Assembly (NCBI GenBank): GCA_032158295.1
Contig: CM063244.1
Span: 26,758,930 to 26,822,929, forward strand
From: Pycnopodia helianthoides
Taxonomy: Eukaryota; Echinodermata; Asteroidea; Forcipulatida; Asteriidae
Length of the DNA stretch: 64,000 nt
Reading direction: 5' to 3'
Positions within the stretch are counted from its first letter, which is position 1. Every line of letters starts with the position of its first letter. Positions 47,901 through 62,900 of this stretch are shown in pieces. The notes under the pieces were generated by a model. It searched no databases, was not told the origin of the DNA, and worked only from the letters and a program-made list of their open reading frames with translations. The translations under genes were made by a program, and so were the position numbers.

Positions 47901-50900
47901 ACAAATAATAATGGCCGCATTTTTTAATTTTCCTTGACTGCAATATTTTCACAATTTAGTCCATTCGTGGAGGAAGGAAACATTCTACCGCTAAAAAATA
48001 CCATGGAGGAGTTTCCCCCTGCCCCAAATACTGTCTTATGAAAGCTGGGCTGCTCAGCTGGAAATAAGGAGCCCTGTATCAGCCATTAAACCCCCCCCCC
48101 CCCATTAAACCGCAAAACCACAAAAGACAACACCAGCTACTGTGCAACTGTGCCCCCAGGGTGATCCCTAATAATAGCTGATCTCTCATTAGGGATTAAG
48201 GGGGGTTAAAGGGGCTTATCTCCACTTATACACTGTGGTCACTTTCAGATTAATTCAGAAGAAATAAACACTACTAGCTGGAAGGTGGAGATGTCCTCAT
48301 TAACCAAAATAAAAATGGACAATTCCAGCGAGTTTTTTTTTTGTTGACTTTATGTCAAATGACTGGAATGAATTGATTTTGTAAGCATCTGTTGGGACTG
48401 GGAGGGTCTCATGTTCTCACCACCGTTTTGGAGTTAACTGTTCATGTTCTCTATAGGAATGCAAGCTTGGAATCACAACAACAAAAAACGGAAAGTATCT
48501 TTGAGGAGCCTTTACTATTTAGGTAGATCAAAGGCCGAGGATTCTATGAAGAAATACAAATCTTTGATTGATGGTACAAGGCCCAATTTCATTCAAGCCC
48601 ACAAGAAGTCTGACACTGTATGACAGGGACGACTATTGTCAACAATTAATTGTTAACGATCGATTGTCGCTTGTCTACAAATCAATTGTCAATTTATCTT
48701 TTGCTAGAAAGTCTTCAACTGAGGTAACTCCAGGGTACTGGGCAACTTCTTGCAAAAAGAAGAATGTATTCACCAGTTGTACCCTCCCCCAGCAAAAAAA
48801 CAACTACAAACAAACATAAAATCAGGATTTTTATATGCTACATATTATACAAAGATCTTTTCTAAGTCAGATGGGACATTCAGGCCTGATACCTCAACCG
48901 TGGAAAGGGCAAGGCAGTTTCTCCTTGGTAAAGGGCACTTCCATTTGGAAAATATTCCTCCAATTGCCTGCACCAAATTAATCAGTCCGTGACGTTGATG
49001 GTGATACTAATTGTATTGTTGTGTCTTGGCCGAGCACTAGACTTAAGCTCTGGTGTTTCTGACCAGCAGAGTGTGGGTTCCAGTTCCGGTCTTGCCACTT
49101 GTGTCCTTAAGCAAGACACTTAACCACTACTGCTTCCTCCTTCCGATGGGACATAACGTGTGTTGCGTAACCCAGTTACCCTTATCGCCAAGAGAAGGGG
49201 TTTTCTGGCAGTGGCTTCTGAATGCGTCGCAGCACCTTGTAAACCCTTATAAGGTGCTACATAAATTGGTCTCACAATTCAAAAACGTTAAAAACCGTCT
49301 TAAAATAATACTAATAAAACGCTTTGAGATGCCCGAAGGTAAATCGCTATATAAAAACTATTCTTAATTGTATTACTATTATGCCTCTACTTAAAAAATG
49401 TCCACTTGTTTAAATAACTTGATGTTAAATTAAGTGTCGAATCTCTGAAACACTGCTTACTAAGTAAGAAATATTTAAGAAACTGATCTTAGGGGAGACA
49501 CCAAAACATTATTGGAAGTTTTCTGACACAATTAAGCCAGCTAACATTTTCTCCTATAGAATAATTCTGAGCATGTTCTGAGCTGTTGTTCTATTAATTC
49601 GTGTTTTTCAGCAACACACAAATGGGCGAGTCCCCAGGTGGCCTGACTGACCTCAAACCCTGTGACCTTCAACCAACAGGCACCTCATTCAAGGTGTTTA
49701 TTTGTGAAATCTCCTGGGGGCAGTCTTAATATTTGTTAGTGCAAGTCAAGATGTGGTGTTGGTGGGAGGGGGGCAGAGAACTGGAGAGTAAATCACCTTC
49801 CTGAGACTAGGTCAATGAATTGCCCCAAATAACTAGGCTGGAAATGGTTCAAGAATCCAGATAACCTATTGAGTTGGAAAAACCATAGAAGATACACTAG
49901 ACTTAAGAAGTGTTTACAATAAAGATAATGTTGTCAACACAACTTCTGTCAATCATAACAAGTTACCTCACCCATCCACCACCAAAATATGGGGGAAAAA
50001 ACAAACAAACGGTGACGATTTCGATAACGTTCATGGACCCTTAACATCGCCAATCTAACATTATCCTCTCCAGCAAAACTGACTGACATTCCTTTCCAAT
50101 CCTCTCCCAAAAAATACTTAATTCAATTGCATCGATTTCAGACCAAACCAAATTATACTGACTTCCTCAAAAGAAATTACTCTCCCGACATATCAAAACT
50201 CATTTCAATTTTTGATTTTTTTTTTCTCAAGAAATCTTGACACTTCCCCGGTCGAGTGTAGCTGGTTGTCCTACTTAATTTCACAATCCAAACTTTATAT
50301 TTCAGAGGGAGAAGCAATCAAAACATATCCGTTACGAACTGCAGAGCTAAGCCTAACTGCTATGGTTACATTCCAGCATAAGTCTTACTTCAATTACAAG
50401 GTATAAGGCAGCCAAGAAATAGTCAAAACGCTGACAACTTGTCAATGAGGTACAAAGGTCAACCAGGGGTATGATTGGAAAGAATGTCCCGAGATAAAAA
50501 AAACAAGGGATTGCTTCCAACTTCCAAAGAAAACTCAAATTCGTGAAGAAGAATCTCACTTTGATATGTTACAAAAAAATAAACTTTTACGTTGACAGGC
50601 CTTCAAACATTCATTTAAGAAGGGGTTTGCCAAAACATTTTATGATAAATTTCATCAACAATCAAAACTTTCCCTACTAAGCAAAAATAAGCAGGACACC
50701 AGTCACATGGTACATGTGACATGCTATTTCGGCTGGCAACCTTATTCTGTTAATGATAATTTTGTTATGCTTAGCTACTTTTTGTGCTTAAGCAGTTCTA
50801 GGCTTGGGCCTGGAAGTAGGCCTAAGGATAATATTTTGAAGGGAGAAAAAAAACTAACAGAGGCCACCATTGTCATTATTGTTGCTTGGAAATGTCCTTT

Positions 50901-53900
50901 AAAGTCATAACTACAACATGAGGAATAATAACTGTAATAATAATAACTGTATTTATAAAGTGCCTTTTGCCAAAGGATACAAGGCGCTGATATATATTTT
51001 TTAACCTGCCATGTATGTGGAGATACGTTTTGGAAGTATGAGACCTAGTCATTTATAGCACCATGTAATGGTTTACACGGTGCTGTGGCGCAATAAATGC
51101 TGCCGATCAAGGAAGTCTATATTGTCCTGTTTTCTGTACTAAAAAAATCTAACTAAAACTTATAGATGACTGGTTTGATGATTCATTTTCAAATCACAGA
51201 ACATCCGCAAAGAAAATAAACAACTACATTGATTAAATCTCCAAAAAAAAACCAGATGGACAAGAAACTGGGGGTCAAAGAAACAGAGCGAAAGTATTTT
51301 TAGTTCATAAAAATTTGGGGTAATAATAATTTGGATTATTTATAAAGTAAATTACTACATTTACAACAAGCCAACGAGCACTTTGGAACTCTAAAGGGAA
51401 ATAACATCTAGTGGCATAACCAGACATTTAAAAAAAAAAATTTTAAATTTTACTTATTTATTATTATTATTATTTTTTTTTTTTTTTTTTTTGGGGGGGG
51501 GGGCAAAGACATGATTTGGTAGGGCTATTTAAACAAGTATAGAACCATTTATATGTGCAAGAGGGTGGGGTGGGGGGCGGGGCGAATTCTGAGGTGGACA
51601 TCATCATGGAGTCTCACTGAGAGGAAAGATAAAACTGATTCTGAAACATCCCTAGAGGGTCTGTTTCCCTCTGACATGTCCTCAAGTTATGGACAAATGT
51701 GAAGAATGCGGAATCTGATATGTACGTCCACCATCTGCAAACGGTAGAATCCATTTGCAGATATCAATGATTAAATAAATACCAAATTGAATACTCCAGT
51801 TCTGAATGGAGATGGCATGAAAAAAAAACCCTGAAAATTACAAGGTCGGTGTCTATAAAAAAAAAAATTATCTAAGGGATGGGGAAGACTTGATCGCCAA
51901 CAAATGTTGACATCTGACGTTTCGGCATGGAAAAAAACCACGGCAGACTTTTGTGTAAGCCAGGCACAATGCACACAAAAAACTAGTAACGTTCAAATTG
52001 TTTATACTTGGGTGGTGGTAACGTAAGATAATATATGGTCTCAACCATAACTCAACATTTGTATCTTATAACACAAATAATTGCTGGTAGTTTTTTTCAA
52101 ATCAGTATCTCCAATGAAAGTTTATAACTTCTGCCACTAAAATGTAAACAGCTATAAATAAAAAATAATAAATAAAAACATTATTATACATCAAGTTTTG
52201 CAAAACACCTTAAATAATTAGTTATGATGTTTCTCCTTTTTTAAGTGGGGGGGGGGAAGGTGGCTTTACATTTGTTTTTCTCAATGTAGGCCAAAAAAGC
52301 AATTGAGATTGAGTTATCTTTCTGATTTATCTCTGTATCAAACCGAAAAGTCAGATTATCTTGAGGAAGTTAAAATTTGTTTGATTTACGCAAATCAAGC
52401 ATTCTAGACAAAGCAAAGTTTTAAGGGTATGTACACTGTTAGAGAAAATAATGTTGACAGATTTGCACATAACTTACATGATATAAAGATGGTCATGGTG
52501 GAAAACTTCCCTTGACATATTTTTGCTTCACATGCTTTACTTTTTTTTTTTTTTTTTTTTTTTTAAGAAATGAATAAAACAACTCAATTGTTTACCTCTA
52601 GAAGTCTAAAGCCTGATGTTTGATCACATTGAAAACACTTTTTTTTCCTCCCACTATTTTCTTGTGAAAATATTTTCACAGTGACAGACTGAGCTTAAAC
52701 TTTCACGGGTTTGTAAATTTACGTATTATGTTGGGGAACATGATTATCAAATTACCAATCTTGGTCGCATGCTTTAAAGAAATTGTGCACAGGCCTAGGG
52801 CCTACTTGAGAAAGAAGTTGATTCTTTCTCAAAAATCACAGGTGCAATCTTGTGGGAATTCTGCTCCTTGTGGTTTATCAATTTAAGCACCCCTCCCCCC
52901 CCCCAAAAAAAAATTAAAAAGAACAAAAAAAATTAAACAATGAAATCCCTCAAACAAATATTTTCATAAAATTGCAGAATTTTGGGAGAGATCTGCTAAT
53001 ATTTCCCACAAGCTGTAACTCATAACGGATACCGGGGATCCAAGTAGGCTAGCTAACAGGATATTCAATTGGTAACCCTGTGGAGACAAGTTACCCAATC
53101 AATTTAATAGAGTTTGCAAAAAAATTGATACTGACCAGGGCTGAGGGGGGAGCGGGCAATCTTGCCAATCTGCTGAGCGAGAATGGCTACGCTTAGCAGA
53201 AACAGTTTCAGGGGTGCAAGCGTGCCATATACAATGTGTGTTGCATCTGTAGCTGGTCCACTGCCAATACACGCTTAGCTAATTGAGTGGGATCTATTTG
53301 ATATCGGGCAGTTTAAGCTGAGACAAGTTTACAATGTAATTTTGTGGATGGTGCATTGTAAATCATCCTTCGGAAATTAAGTCGGATATATTTGAAGTTG
53401 GATAGAGCATGGATAGAGACAACAGCTTGACATTTGCTTAGCGGAAACAGGTTATCCATCTTAATATAGTTGCTTACTGTTCAGGTCTAGCTCCCCACGA
53501 TTTTTAAGCACAGTTAAAAAATTCTACTACATAACTATATTTTTGCTAAGCGTTTCGTGGTGTGTGTTTTTTCCCAGTTTGTACAAAAATAATTTAAAAG
53601 ATTTATGGAGGTGGGCTTAGTAATCAAAAAAGGAGGACGGATATTTGGTGGTGGCTTCTGAAACTTGGAGAGGTTCCAGAGTTGGACGGTTCCCCAAATG
53701 AGCAGAGAAATGGATGTGATTTCCTCAGATTAAGGTCTGGCGAGGATTGATTAAACAAGCTGATAGGGGAACATGTGTCAAATAGAATTACAGTTCCCAA
53801 CGACAGATATATACATCGATGAAAAGTAAAAATAAAAACAAAATTGAAGTGACACAAATCCTCTTGTTACCTGAACTTCTAATTTGAGTGAGGGAAAGTC

Positions 53901-56900
53901 AAGTGCAGAATCAAAGCACTGATTGATTCTGTTTTATTATAGAATTGAATTTGTTACTAGATGTAATAGATGGACTGCAATACGCGTCATTGACCGTAAA
54001 ACGATGGAAAAGTGCACATGTATACGCGCTATGCGCGACTCTCAGCCAATGATAGCTCTTCACGCGTGCACAATTCATCAAAGATGGTGGTCAATGACGC
54101 GTATTGCAATCCATCTATAGGTTTGTTCATGTTTGCAGTAACCCCTGCTAGTTACAGGATCCGAACTAGCCTCTTGTTAACAGGGAACACTCAGTGGTCT
54201 GCTATAGAATGCGGGGGTCGTGTGTTCAAATATCACCTGAGTAGTTTACCTGTGGGTTTGTTTTTCCACAAGACTCGGGAAAGCACAGAGTATGTAGTGC
54301 TTATCACACATCAGGGCCCAATTTTACAGAGCGACTTAAGCACAAAAATTGCTAAGCACAACATAATTATGCTTCAGAAAAAGGTTACCAGCCAAATTAC
54401 CATGTCGCATGTTCAATCTGCGCCTGGTATCCTGCTCACTTCTGCTAAGCAGACAATTGTCAAGCAATATGTTCTGCTTATTAAAAGCAGCTCTGAAATT
54501 GGGCCAGGTACATGGTCAAACCTAAATATTAAATTCAAAGTTGTCAGAACCAGAGGGGAAGATTAAATATGGAAGCACGAACTCTGCAAAAATTGACAGT
54601 GTTTATGCATTTGAAAACATCCGCAGGCAGGTATAGAATAAAATTAATTTTCATAAGCATTTGTATTGATAAAGAGACGGCATCATCAAACCTAGACAGT
54701 TATTTATGTACACATGACAACAAAACCAAAGACGTAAATATAGGCAAATGAATAAATAATATATATTGATAAATAGAAAATTGCCCCAATCCAAGGCCCG
54801 CTTGGAGTATATCCTTGATTTGGGTGTGTTTTTATCAGGGAGTGTAATTTACAAAGAAAATGTGTACAGCTGTACATTGATGAGAGATTCAATTCCTACT
54901 TGACAACACACAGAGTGAAGTCGGCCATCTCCATGGGCAATGAAACCTCACTCTTGAACGTGCAACTTTGCGTAATGCAATACCACGTGCTGCACGCAGG
55001 AGTTTAGCTAACCTCCTAGCATGATTGGTCAACGAACCATTTGGTTGCGTAGAAAAATTAGAACGCATGACGCAGCTCAAAGCGAAAAACCCACGTTGCC
55101 CGTAAAGATGGCGTAGATAGGGAACTATCTACCGGTATAATGGAGAGCAGGCATTGATGAGCATTATGCTGTAGTTATGCAAATTAATTATCAACGTAAT
55201 TATGTATATCACCGTTATTTAGATATGTTAATTAGTTTTTTATATGTTAATTCTGAGAAGCTAACAAAGAGCAAAATGGCAAAAAGGTTTAGATGAGGTA
55301 GGCTAGAACCTTGTCAAATCAATATAAAAAAAAAACGAAAACCGGAGGTAAAAGAAAGATGAATAAAGTAATGACTTTAAAGTTACAAGCAGACAGTTTG
55401 TTTTTATAAATAACTGGACAGACCAAGATGGACAAATACACACCCCATGAAAACAGATCATTTACAAACTAAGCCAAACCTCTGACTGTAAACCACTTAA
55501 TCAGTTAAGGGAGAATTTTTAGTTCTCAATTCTGTTGAAATTTATGTGGTGGTAGAAGCTTCAGGGGTGAGAGTCAATGCTGACAAAAAGGTCTGAAAAG
55601 ATTAAATTTCCACCTCTTGGTAACCCTGTGAGTTATAGATTTCAGGGAGCTTTTGTAAAACGGCATCCTCAATGCTAGATAAAGCCCTGTTCACACTACA
55701 ACGCCAACCCCCAGGAGCTAAAACGCCAGGAAATTCCTGGGGAATTTTTTTAACCTCACCGTCACCGCCAAACCCATGTTTGTTTCACACTTGATACAAT
55801 TTTCCTAGGAAGAATGAACATTTGGTACGCTAAGCCCGAGGTTATCTGGCTTAACCCCACCCCCAAGCAGGGGTAGCTATTTCCCGGAAAATGACTATTT
55901 CCAAGGAGGTTGCCAGGGTTTAAAAATTCAGGTTTTTAAAGGTCAACCAAATTTTTCTTGGAATTTTCCATAATATTTCTCTAGTGTAAAAGGGGCTGTA
56001 ATAGTATCATATAAGGATAACAAAACAGCTACTTCTCTTCCCCAATAGTCTGCATTCAGAAAAAATTTCTCATCCCTGAAGCTCCCGAATAAAAAACACA
56101 ATAAAATACACCTGGAAAAACAGAAGACACTGTGAATCAGAAACAAGACCAATGCCGTCAAAGGACCACAGTCTTAAAAAAACAAACGACAGTGCCAGTT
56201 TTGACAATTAATGTCTTCTAGTAACAGCGTCAAATTCCATCCAAATCCAAGTGATTCCTGTCAACTTTTTCTTTCGTTAATAAAACGTGTTACCGTTTTT
56301 TACCGTAATGATTCAAGTACAGTACATCAAATGGTCTTCAACTCCTGAAGAGGATAAACACAGTATCCACTTTGACGATTCTTCTAGTCACTTTTTTTGT
56401 TTGTTCCTTTTTCAAACTTTGAATAAAAATAAGATCAAGTTCTCCCTACCCCATTCCACGATCTTGGACTCCACCTGGCTCTACTTGCACAGGGGCTGGT
56501 ACCACACATGCTGGTGTCCACGGGTCTGGATAGGGTGTTGCACGAGGTGTCTGCCAGCGTACGGCCGCTCCGTAGTCGACACAGGACCAGCCGGGATTTG
56601 ATGCCTCCTCCACATGACGCTGAGCACTGTGTGGATATAAAAGGATCGAGGTGTCAATTTGGATCCTGATGTGAAGTTTGACAATTAAACCTCATCAAAG
56701 ATTCTCAGTTTTGGTTTACATAAAAAAATTCCGAAACTTTTTGAGGAGCACTTCAGGATAGCAAATACTGGAGGAACAAAACTTGAAATTATAAGCATGC
56801 TGCAACATACATTCAGGAAATCTTTGATTCTTTGATAAAAAAAAGACATGTTTTCATCAAATTCTTTCATACAAGGAAACTATGGGCTTCAAGTACCATG

Positions 56901-59900
56901 TTGCTGACAAGGGCTGGATTATCCAAAGGGTCTACCAAAGAATTTGCGCCAACACAAAATCAAAAGCCTACGAAAACAACAGAGTATTTAAGCGTGTTTA
57001 TATATCTTTACCTTTTTTATATAATTCTAACAGCGACTGGACTTTGGAAAGCTTTAGCCTAGTACAAGGCTTACCACAATCCTAAATACATTGGCGCTGG
57101 AGCCCAACACTGGTGCCTAGGGCCTACGGAATACTGGTGCCTAGGCCTACGGAACGCTGGTGCCTAGGGCCTACGGAACGCTGGTGCCTAGGCTACGGAC
57201 GCTGGTGCCTATGGCTACGGAACGCTGGTGCCTAGGGCCTACGGAACGCTGGTGCCTAGGGCCTACGGAACGCTGGTGCCTAGGGCCTACGGAACGCTGG
57301 TGCCTAGGGCCTACGGAACGCTGGTACCTATGGCCTACTGAACACTAGTGCATACACTATGGCCTCTAACACTGTGCTACCTGGATATGGCCTGCTAACA
57401 CTGGTGCCTAGGGCCTGCAGAATACTGGTGCCTAGGCCCTACGGAACGTGGTGCTAGGCGGCCTGCAGAACACTGGTGCCTAGGGCCTGCAGAACACTGG
57501 TACCTAGGGCCTGCAGAACACTGGTACCTAGGGCCTGCAGAACACTGGTACCTAGGGCCTGCAGAACACTGTACCTAGGGCCTGCAGACACTGGTACCTA
57601 GGGCCTGCAGAACACAGGTACCTAGGGCCTATGTAACACTGGTGCCTAGGGCCTGCAGAACACTTAGTCTAGTCCTGCTGCTGACTATAGACTTTAAACT
57701 TCAAGTATTAAAATATATATATATAAACAAAATACAAATTCTGACAATAACTGTTTTAAAAAAGATGTGGAAAAAATACCCAAAGATACAAAGTTTAAAC
57801 TGTTTTGACAAGCTGAATTCATTTGCTTGATTCCTCATTCCATTTCAAATATTGATTTGTCATTCACAATACTTGTCTGTGACCCCCTCTCTTCACCCTG
57901 TCCCCTTCAGGGGGTAAGGGGTGTACACTGACTCACCCCCTTCTCTTCCTTAACCCCCACCCATTTTCAGTTTTCATTAACCCTAGACCTGCCCATGAAG
58001 GCTCGCAGGACATGACAGGAGTGTTTCAGAGGGTTACGACCATTTCTCCGCAGTGGGTGAAAACCATGACTGGGTAATTCAATCAGAAATCCCATCAGTC
58101 TTACTGGAGACCCCCTCCATTCAGAATTCCCAACCCCCTTAAGGTACGAGATAACATGCTGACTCAAGACGTCATATGTAGGATAATTTGATTGTCCACG
58201 CACCTTCAGGGTACTGGGTTTGGTTTTAGTACACCACAGTCAAGAAAAGCTGGTATTGAGGGGCTTGCATTAAAGGAAGGTACACGATTGGTAACCATTC
58301 TAAAAAAATTAATGGCAATAGAAACTGACTTGGTTAGAAGTGACAGCAACTTTCGTTAGTACAAAGCATTTTGAGAAATATTTCAATTCAAAATAATATG
58401 GATATGGAAAAATATGTCAGTTTTTGTCCCAAATAATTTAAATCTGAGAAACGTTTCTGTCAGAAACGTTTCTCAGATCCTGTATTCCTATTAGGGATTA
58501 TTCTTTATGCGTGGAAATATTCGCTGGGGATTTTGGCTATATTTCAAAAACGCGACCACCTTTTGAAATGAAATTTTCACAGGTTAGTTTTATTGTATAT
58601 ATCTACATTTATATAGGATTAAAACAAGCAAACGATCCCCAAAACCAAAGGTATACTTTGCCTTTAAAGTCTCACAGCATTGTTCCTTCTCTCTCCCCCC
58701 CCCTCCCTGTTTTGTAAATTGTGTTTAGTTGGGCCAGTGTGTCTAACAGCGGAGACTGAGAATGACTGTGGCTTTCAACTTCTACCACTAGTTAAAGGTG
58801 GGTCAAACTTTGGTCATGACCCCAAAAGAAATTGTGTAATTTGTATTTGAAAGCCAACTTGTTATAAAGATGGTAATGGTAGTCACTTTCATCTGAAGTG
58901 CCTTGATTAGAAATCAATAAAAGTATATAAACAAATTTGATTGATCTCCAAAGATCCGCGGCAGGTGACTTTTGGAAATTTCTGTGGTGTCCGTTTGAAT
59001 GCTGCCCTCAATACAGCCAGACAGGTTCAAAGAAAACATCAAATCTTTCACTTCATGGGACATCACATTTTATTAATTTAGTGATCATCTTTTGATATAA
59101 AGAAAAGACACATATCTTATGTTGTGATCATGATGTACAAAATGTAAAAGAAAATTTCATATGACCACTGGAGTATTTTGCCTGCCACAAAATGCTCTGG
59201 ATTGTACAAGGTCACTCTGTTTGTAAACAAGGTGGCAATGGTTTATAAACCACCTTTATTATGGGTGTTAGAGATCCTGTATATTTCACTTTGTTCACTT
59301 AGGGCTTCCTATAAAAAATATTTTCCTGCATTGAACAGATCTTGTATAGTTCCCTTGTTTCATACTGCCTGTAGTGTCAATACAGTCTGGCCCAGGACCA
59401 TCCCCTATGGTTGGTGTTACTGGATCTGAGATTGATAAAGACTGACAAGAAGAGGGGGGAGACATACAGCTCAGTGTGATTCAACAGGACAGACTGTTGA
59501 TGAGGGGGTCAGCTACAAGGGGGGAAGGGTCCAATGGACGTGATGATATTTATACAACCCCCCTCTGTGTTCAGTATGTGATTGAGGGGTGAGGTTACTG
59601 ATAAATGTAGCCCCTTAGGGTGACTGCGAGATCTAGAAGAGACAGATCACTTATCTTTAAAATGTTTTAAAGGGCCTACTGCATTACTTTATCTAAGGTT
59701 TCAAACTACTCAAATGTTGGATTGATTTCTTACACACACTTAAAAATTTATAAATAAAAATCACGTGGAAAGTCCTGGCCAAGCGGTCTCATGCACCAGA
59801 CTCAATTTCTGAGAGTGGGTTCAGGTCCCGATCACGGCATTTGTGTCCGTGAGCAGTTAGACACTTTTAACCCATAATCGCTTTGTCCTTTTAGATGAGA

Positions 59901-62900
59901 CATAAAGCCGCAGGTATTGTGTAACGCACGCATTGTTAAGAGAAGGTTTGCCCCTGTGTTTCTGGCGTGGTTGGCTGCAGATTGCACCTCGTCACCTTGT
60001 AAACCCTCACAAGGTGCTATAGAAATGGGTCTCTAAAATAAATCAAAAACTCAGCATACCTGTGTAACATATCATGCCTGAAATGCCCTAGATAAAGACT
60101 GTTTAGACTGATTATTTATTTTTGGCAAACCGAAAACATTCTACATTGTTAATTGATATAAAAAACAAACGAAAGAAACTCCCTTGGACACAATCATTTG
60201 CATTGGTTTTTTCATTTTCAAGGAAAAAAGAGGAAATCAGCTGATCCCAGCTAGAAGTTGCATGCCTGCATTATACAAGTAGCCATCAAACTAACTGTCA
60301 ATCTTGAAATTATTTCAAAACGGAAAAAAATCTCTGCAAATATTTTCCACCAGATGCAGTTTTATTAGTGAAGATGTTCACCTGTAACTGTGGACTTTCA
60401 ATCATTAACTAGTTAACTTAACAATGGGCAAGGCACTTAACCATCATTGCTTCTCTTAGTCCAGGTGATAAAATGAGAACCTGAGAGGACTGAGACAGCA
60501 TCATGTTGGATTAACCCCTTGGTGCTTATAGAAGCAGCTTGGGGTTGTATGCACCCAGCGAGTTGAGAAAGTTTTAGGAAGTCTAAAAGTATGCCTGGTG
60601 AACAGGGATAATAATATTGTAAAGTACTTGCTCTAGCTACTAGAATGCGCACAATAAAAGAACCAAGTACTAATGTGTTTAATACTTCTTCACCTTTTGT
60701 TAGTATCATTGTCCCTATGCAGCTTTCAACAACAAAATTGCCAATACCTACATGTTCTCAAACTACTGTGCCAAATGTTTGATTGATTCTTACAAATAAT
60801 TACGCCACATTATCTAAAACGTCTACAGTTTCTGCTTGTGAACTTGCTTGCTGTTCAGATAACATTTTGTGAGAAACTACTCCGACTACTAGAAGATTTT
60901 TGCATGATTTTTGTTTGACTGCAAACAAAACTTTTGCAAACGCTTCTATGCCTACAACTTATTTTTGTCATTTTGCTCTGCCGGCAGAATTTTTTTTGAG
61001 AGTACCTACTCAATTGGTACAAGGCAGATCACAAAGGGATGTCACTAGTCAGTTTTAAAATGAATCACATATTTTCCTGTTTAAGTGTAAAGATAAATCA
61101 GTGAAAACGAGAAGGAAAAGTCGCACAAACTCTGAGAAATAGTGATTTGAGACTATCCTTTCACCTGATGGCAGATCATATCTTTGTCTAACAAGAGACC
61201 AAAAATACACCTGTTGGAATTTTTCAGTAAGGGCCTGGCCCAATTTCATAATGCCGTTAAGCAAAAACTGCTGCTTAGCAGTAAATTTCGTTGCTTCACA
61301 TAAAACTAGTGGGGTACCAGTCGCAACAATGTAAACTTTTCAAATTTTGGCTGGTAGCCTATTTCTGCCAAGCAAGTTTTTTATGCTTACAGGCTTTATG
61401 ACATCAGGCCCAGGTTTTTAGCGTAGGGGGATGTTAAAACTTTTGAATTGTTTTCAGTTTACTTTACAAGTGTCAGACCAATATTAAACCAAACAAAAAG
61501 AAGGGAAAAAAAGGAAAAAGAAAGAAATTAAAGACTAAGTAATTCTTCTTACCGATCCCCAGTCACCGAAGCTCCACCGTGGGCAATGTATACCTGTATT
61601 ACAAACTTCTATGTTTTGTGGTCTCAATGCTTCGTTGCACGTATCTGAATCCCCGTTGTCATCTTGACAGAAGACTCTCCGCTGGTGAAGACCGCTCCCA
61701 CACGTGGATGAACACTGTACAGGGGGATAAGATAAAACAAATTACACAGCTACCCTCTATGGGGGGTCAAATCACACAGGTATGGAGGTCGACTACCTGC
61801 TTGCTGGTTAAAGCACACATGCACTACTTTACATGCAAACTTACGATAACTGTTAACAGTTGACTGCCGCCTATGAGTATATTTGTACTAACAGGTGTAA
61901 CGGATTCTGCCACTACGAGTATACTCGTAGAGAATGAAAGGGCTTTGTATTGTTATTTAAATACACTGGCATCACTGAGCACGCAACACATACGTCTTCT
62001 GGCAGTGGTGAGGACATTGACCTTATAGAATGTGTTGTTAAATTTTTGGGTGGTATAGTACCTATTTGGTATGCGCGCATGCGCACCGCACTTGGCAAAT
62101 GGGAACGCCCTACGAATATATGACCGGCAGTCAACGTGTTAAACAGCAATTGTAAACCAAGGAAGTTTCGGGTTGGCGTAGTGGTATCTTCCCTCGCCGC
62201 TACCTCTAGGACCCCTGTCCTGGATTGGGTTTTCAGTCCCCATCTGATGGCATGAGTTTTCCCTGGAATAACTCTCTATGTTTTTCAATCCTACTCTCAA
62301 CCAGGGGTAACTATTTCCCAGGAGTTTTCCAGGGTTAGCAATTCAAGTGTGAAAAGGACTAACAAACTTTTCCAGAATTTCCTGGGAAATTTGTCCCGTG
62401 TGAAAGGAACTAAAGTGATACAATTGTCTCCCTATAGACAACACTCACCTTACTCCACGGTCCAGTCTTCCACTTTCCTCTGTTATCCCAATCCCTCGGT
62501 CTCCCGACATCCCTGATGCGTCAAACTGTTCCGATACACACTCCTGATTGCTGCACGTCTCCGAGTCTTTGGGTCGGATCTTCAGGTCGCACTCCTCATC
62601 GTCGGCAATGGAGTTATCGCTGTTGACGCAGGCTACGTAACGAGAGGACTTGCCAGTTCCGCATGTTACAGAACACTGGTAGATCGAAATGTTGAATGAA
62701 AAGACAAAACAAGACAATGGTAAAATATGTGTAAATGGACAAAACCTACGGGGCTTCTCATGCTGTTAGAATACAACTAACTATGAACTCGACCCATAAC
62801 TGATTTGGGCAAACTGATCACAATGTCCAGGATCCCAATTTCATAGACCTGCTTCAGCAGAAAATACTGTTAGAAATTTTCTGCAGGGCAAAAAAAGCAG

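Larger units (their letters stand above)
32245..56449 (-). other. 24-kb intron of the ADAMTS gene
   Basis: Bounded by the donor GTAGGG of TSR4 and the acceptor CTACAG of TSR5. I found no further TSR start (CSxTC after AG) or other exon inside. It is far larger than the other introns here (0.2-5 kb) and is filled with MITEs, SINEs and simple repeats listed separately. Stretches 34060-34560, 34910-37320, 38140-39570, 39700-46070, 46330-49020, 49350-50640, 51120-52410, 52780-53960, 54510-55680 and 56000-56440 hold nothing else I can name. Confidence 0.75.

Noticed and set aside
32245..56449. Extra TSR exons in the 24-kb intron
   Set aside because: I looked for AG followed by a CSxTC start and for WxxG(x)W donors on the minus strand and found none; a short or degenerate exon cannot be excluded by eye.
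57160..57348. Open frame of repeated TERWCLGP units
   Set aside because: Pure consequence of the 24-bp minisatellite period being a multiple of three; no start context, no flanking exon, and the frame breaks at the first imperfect unit.
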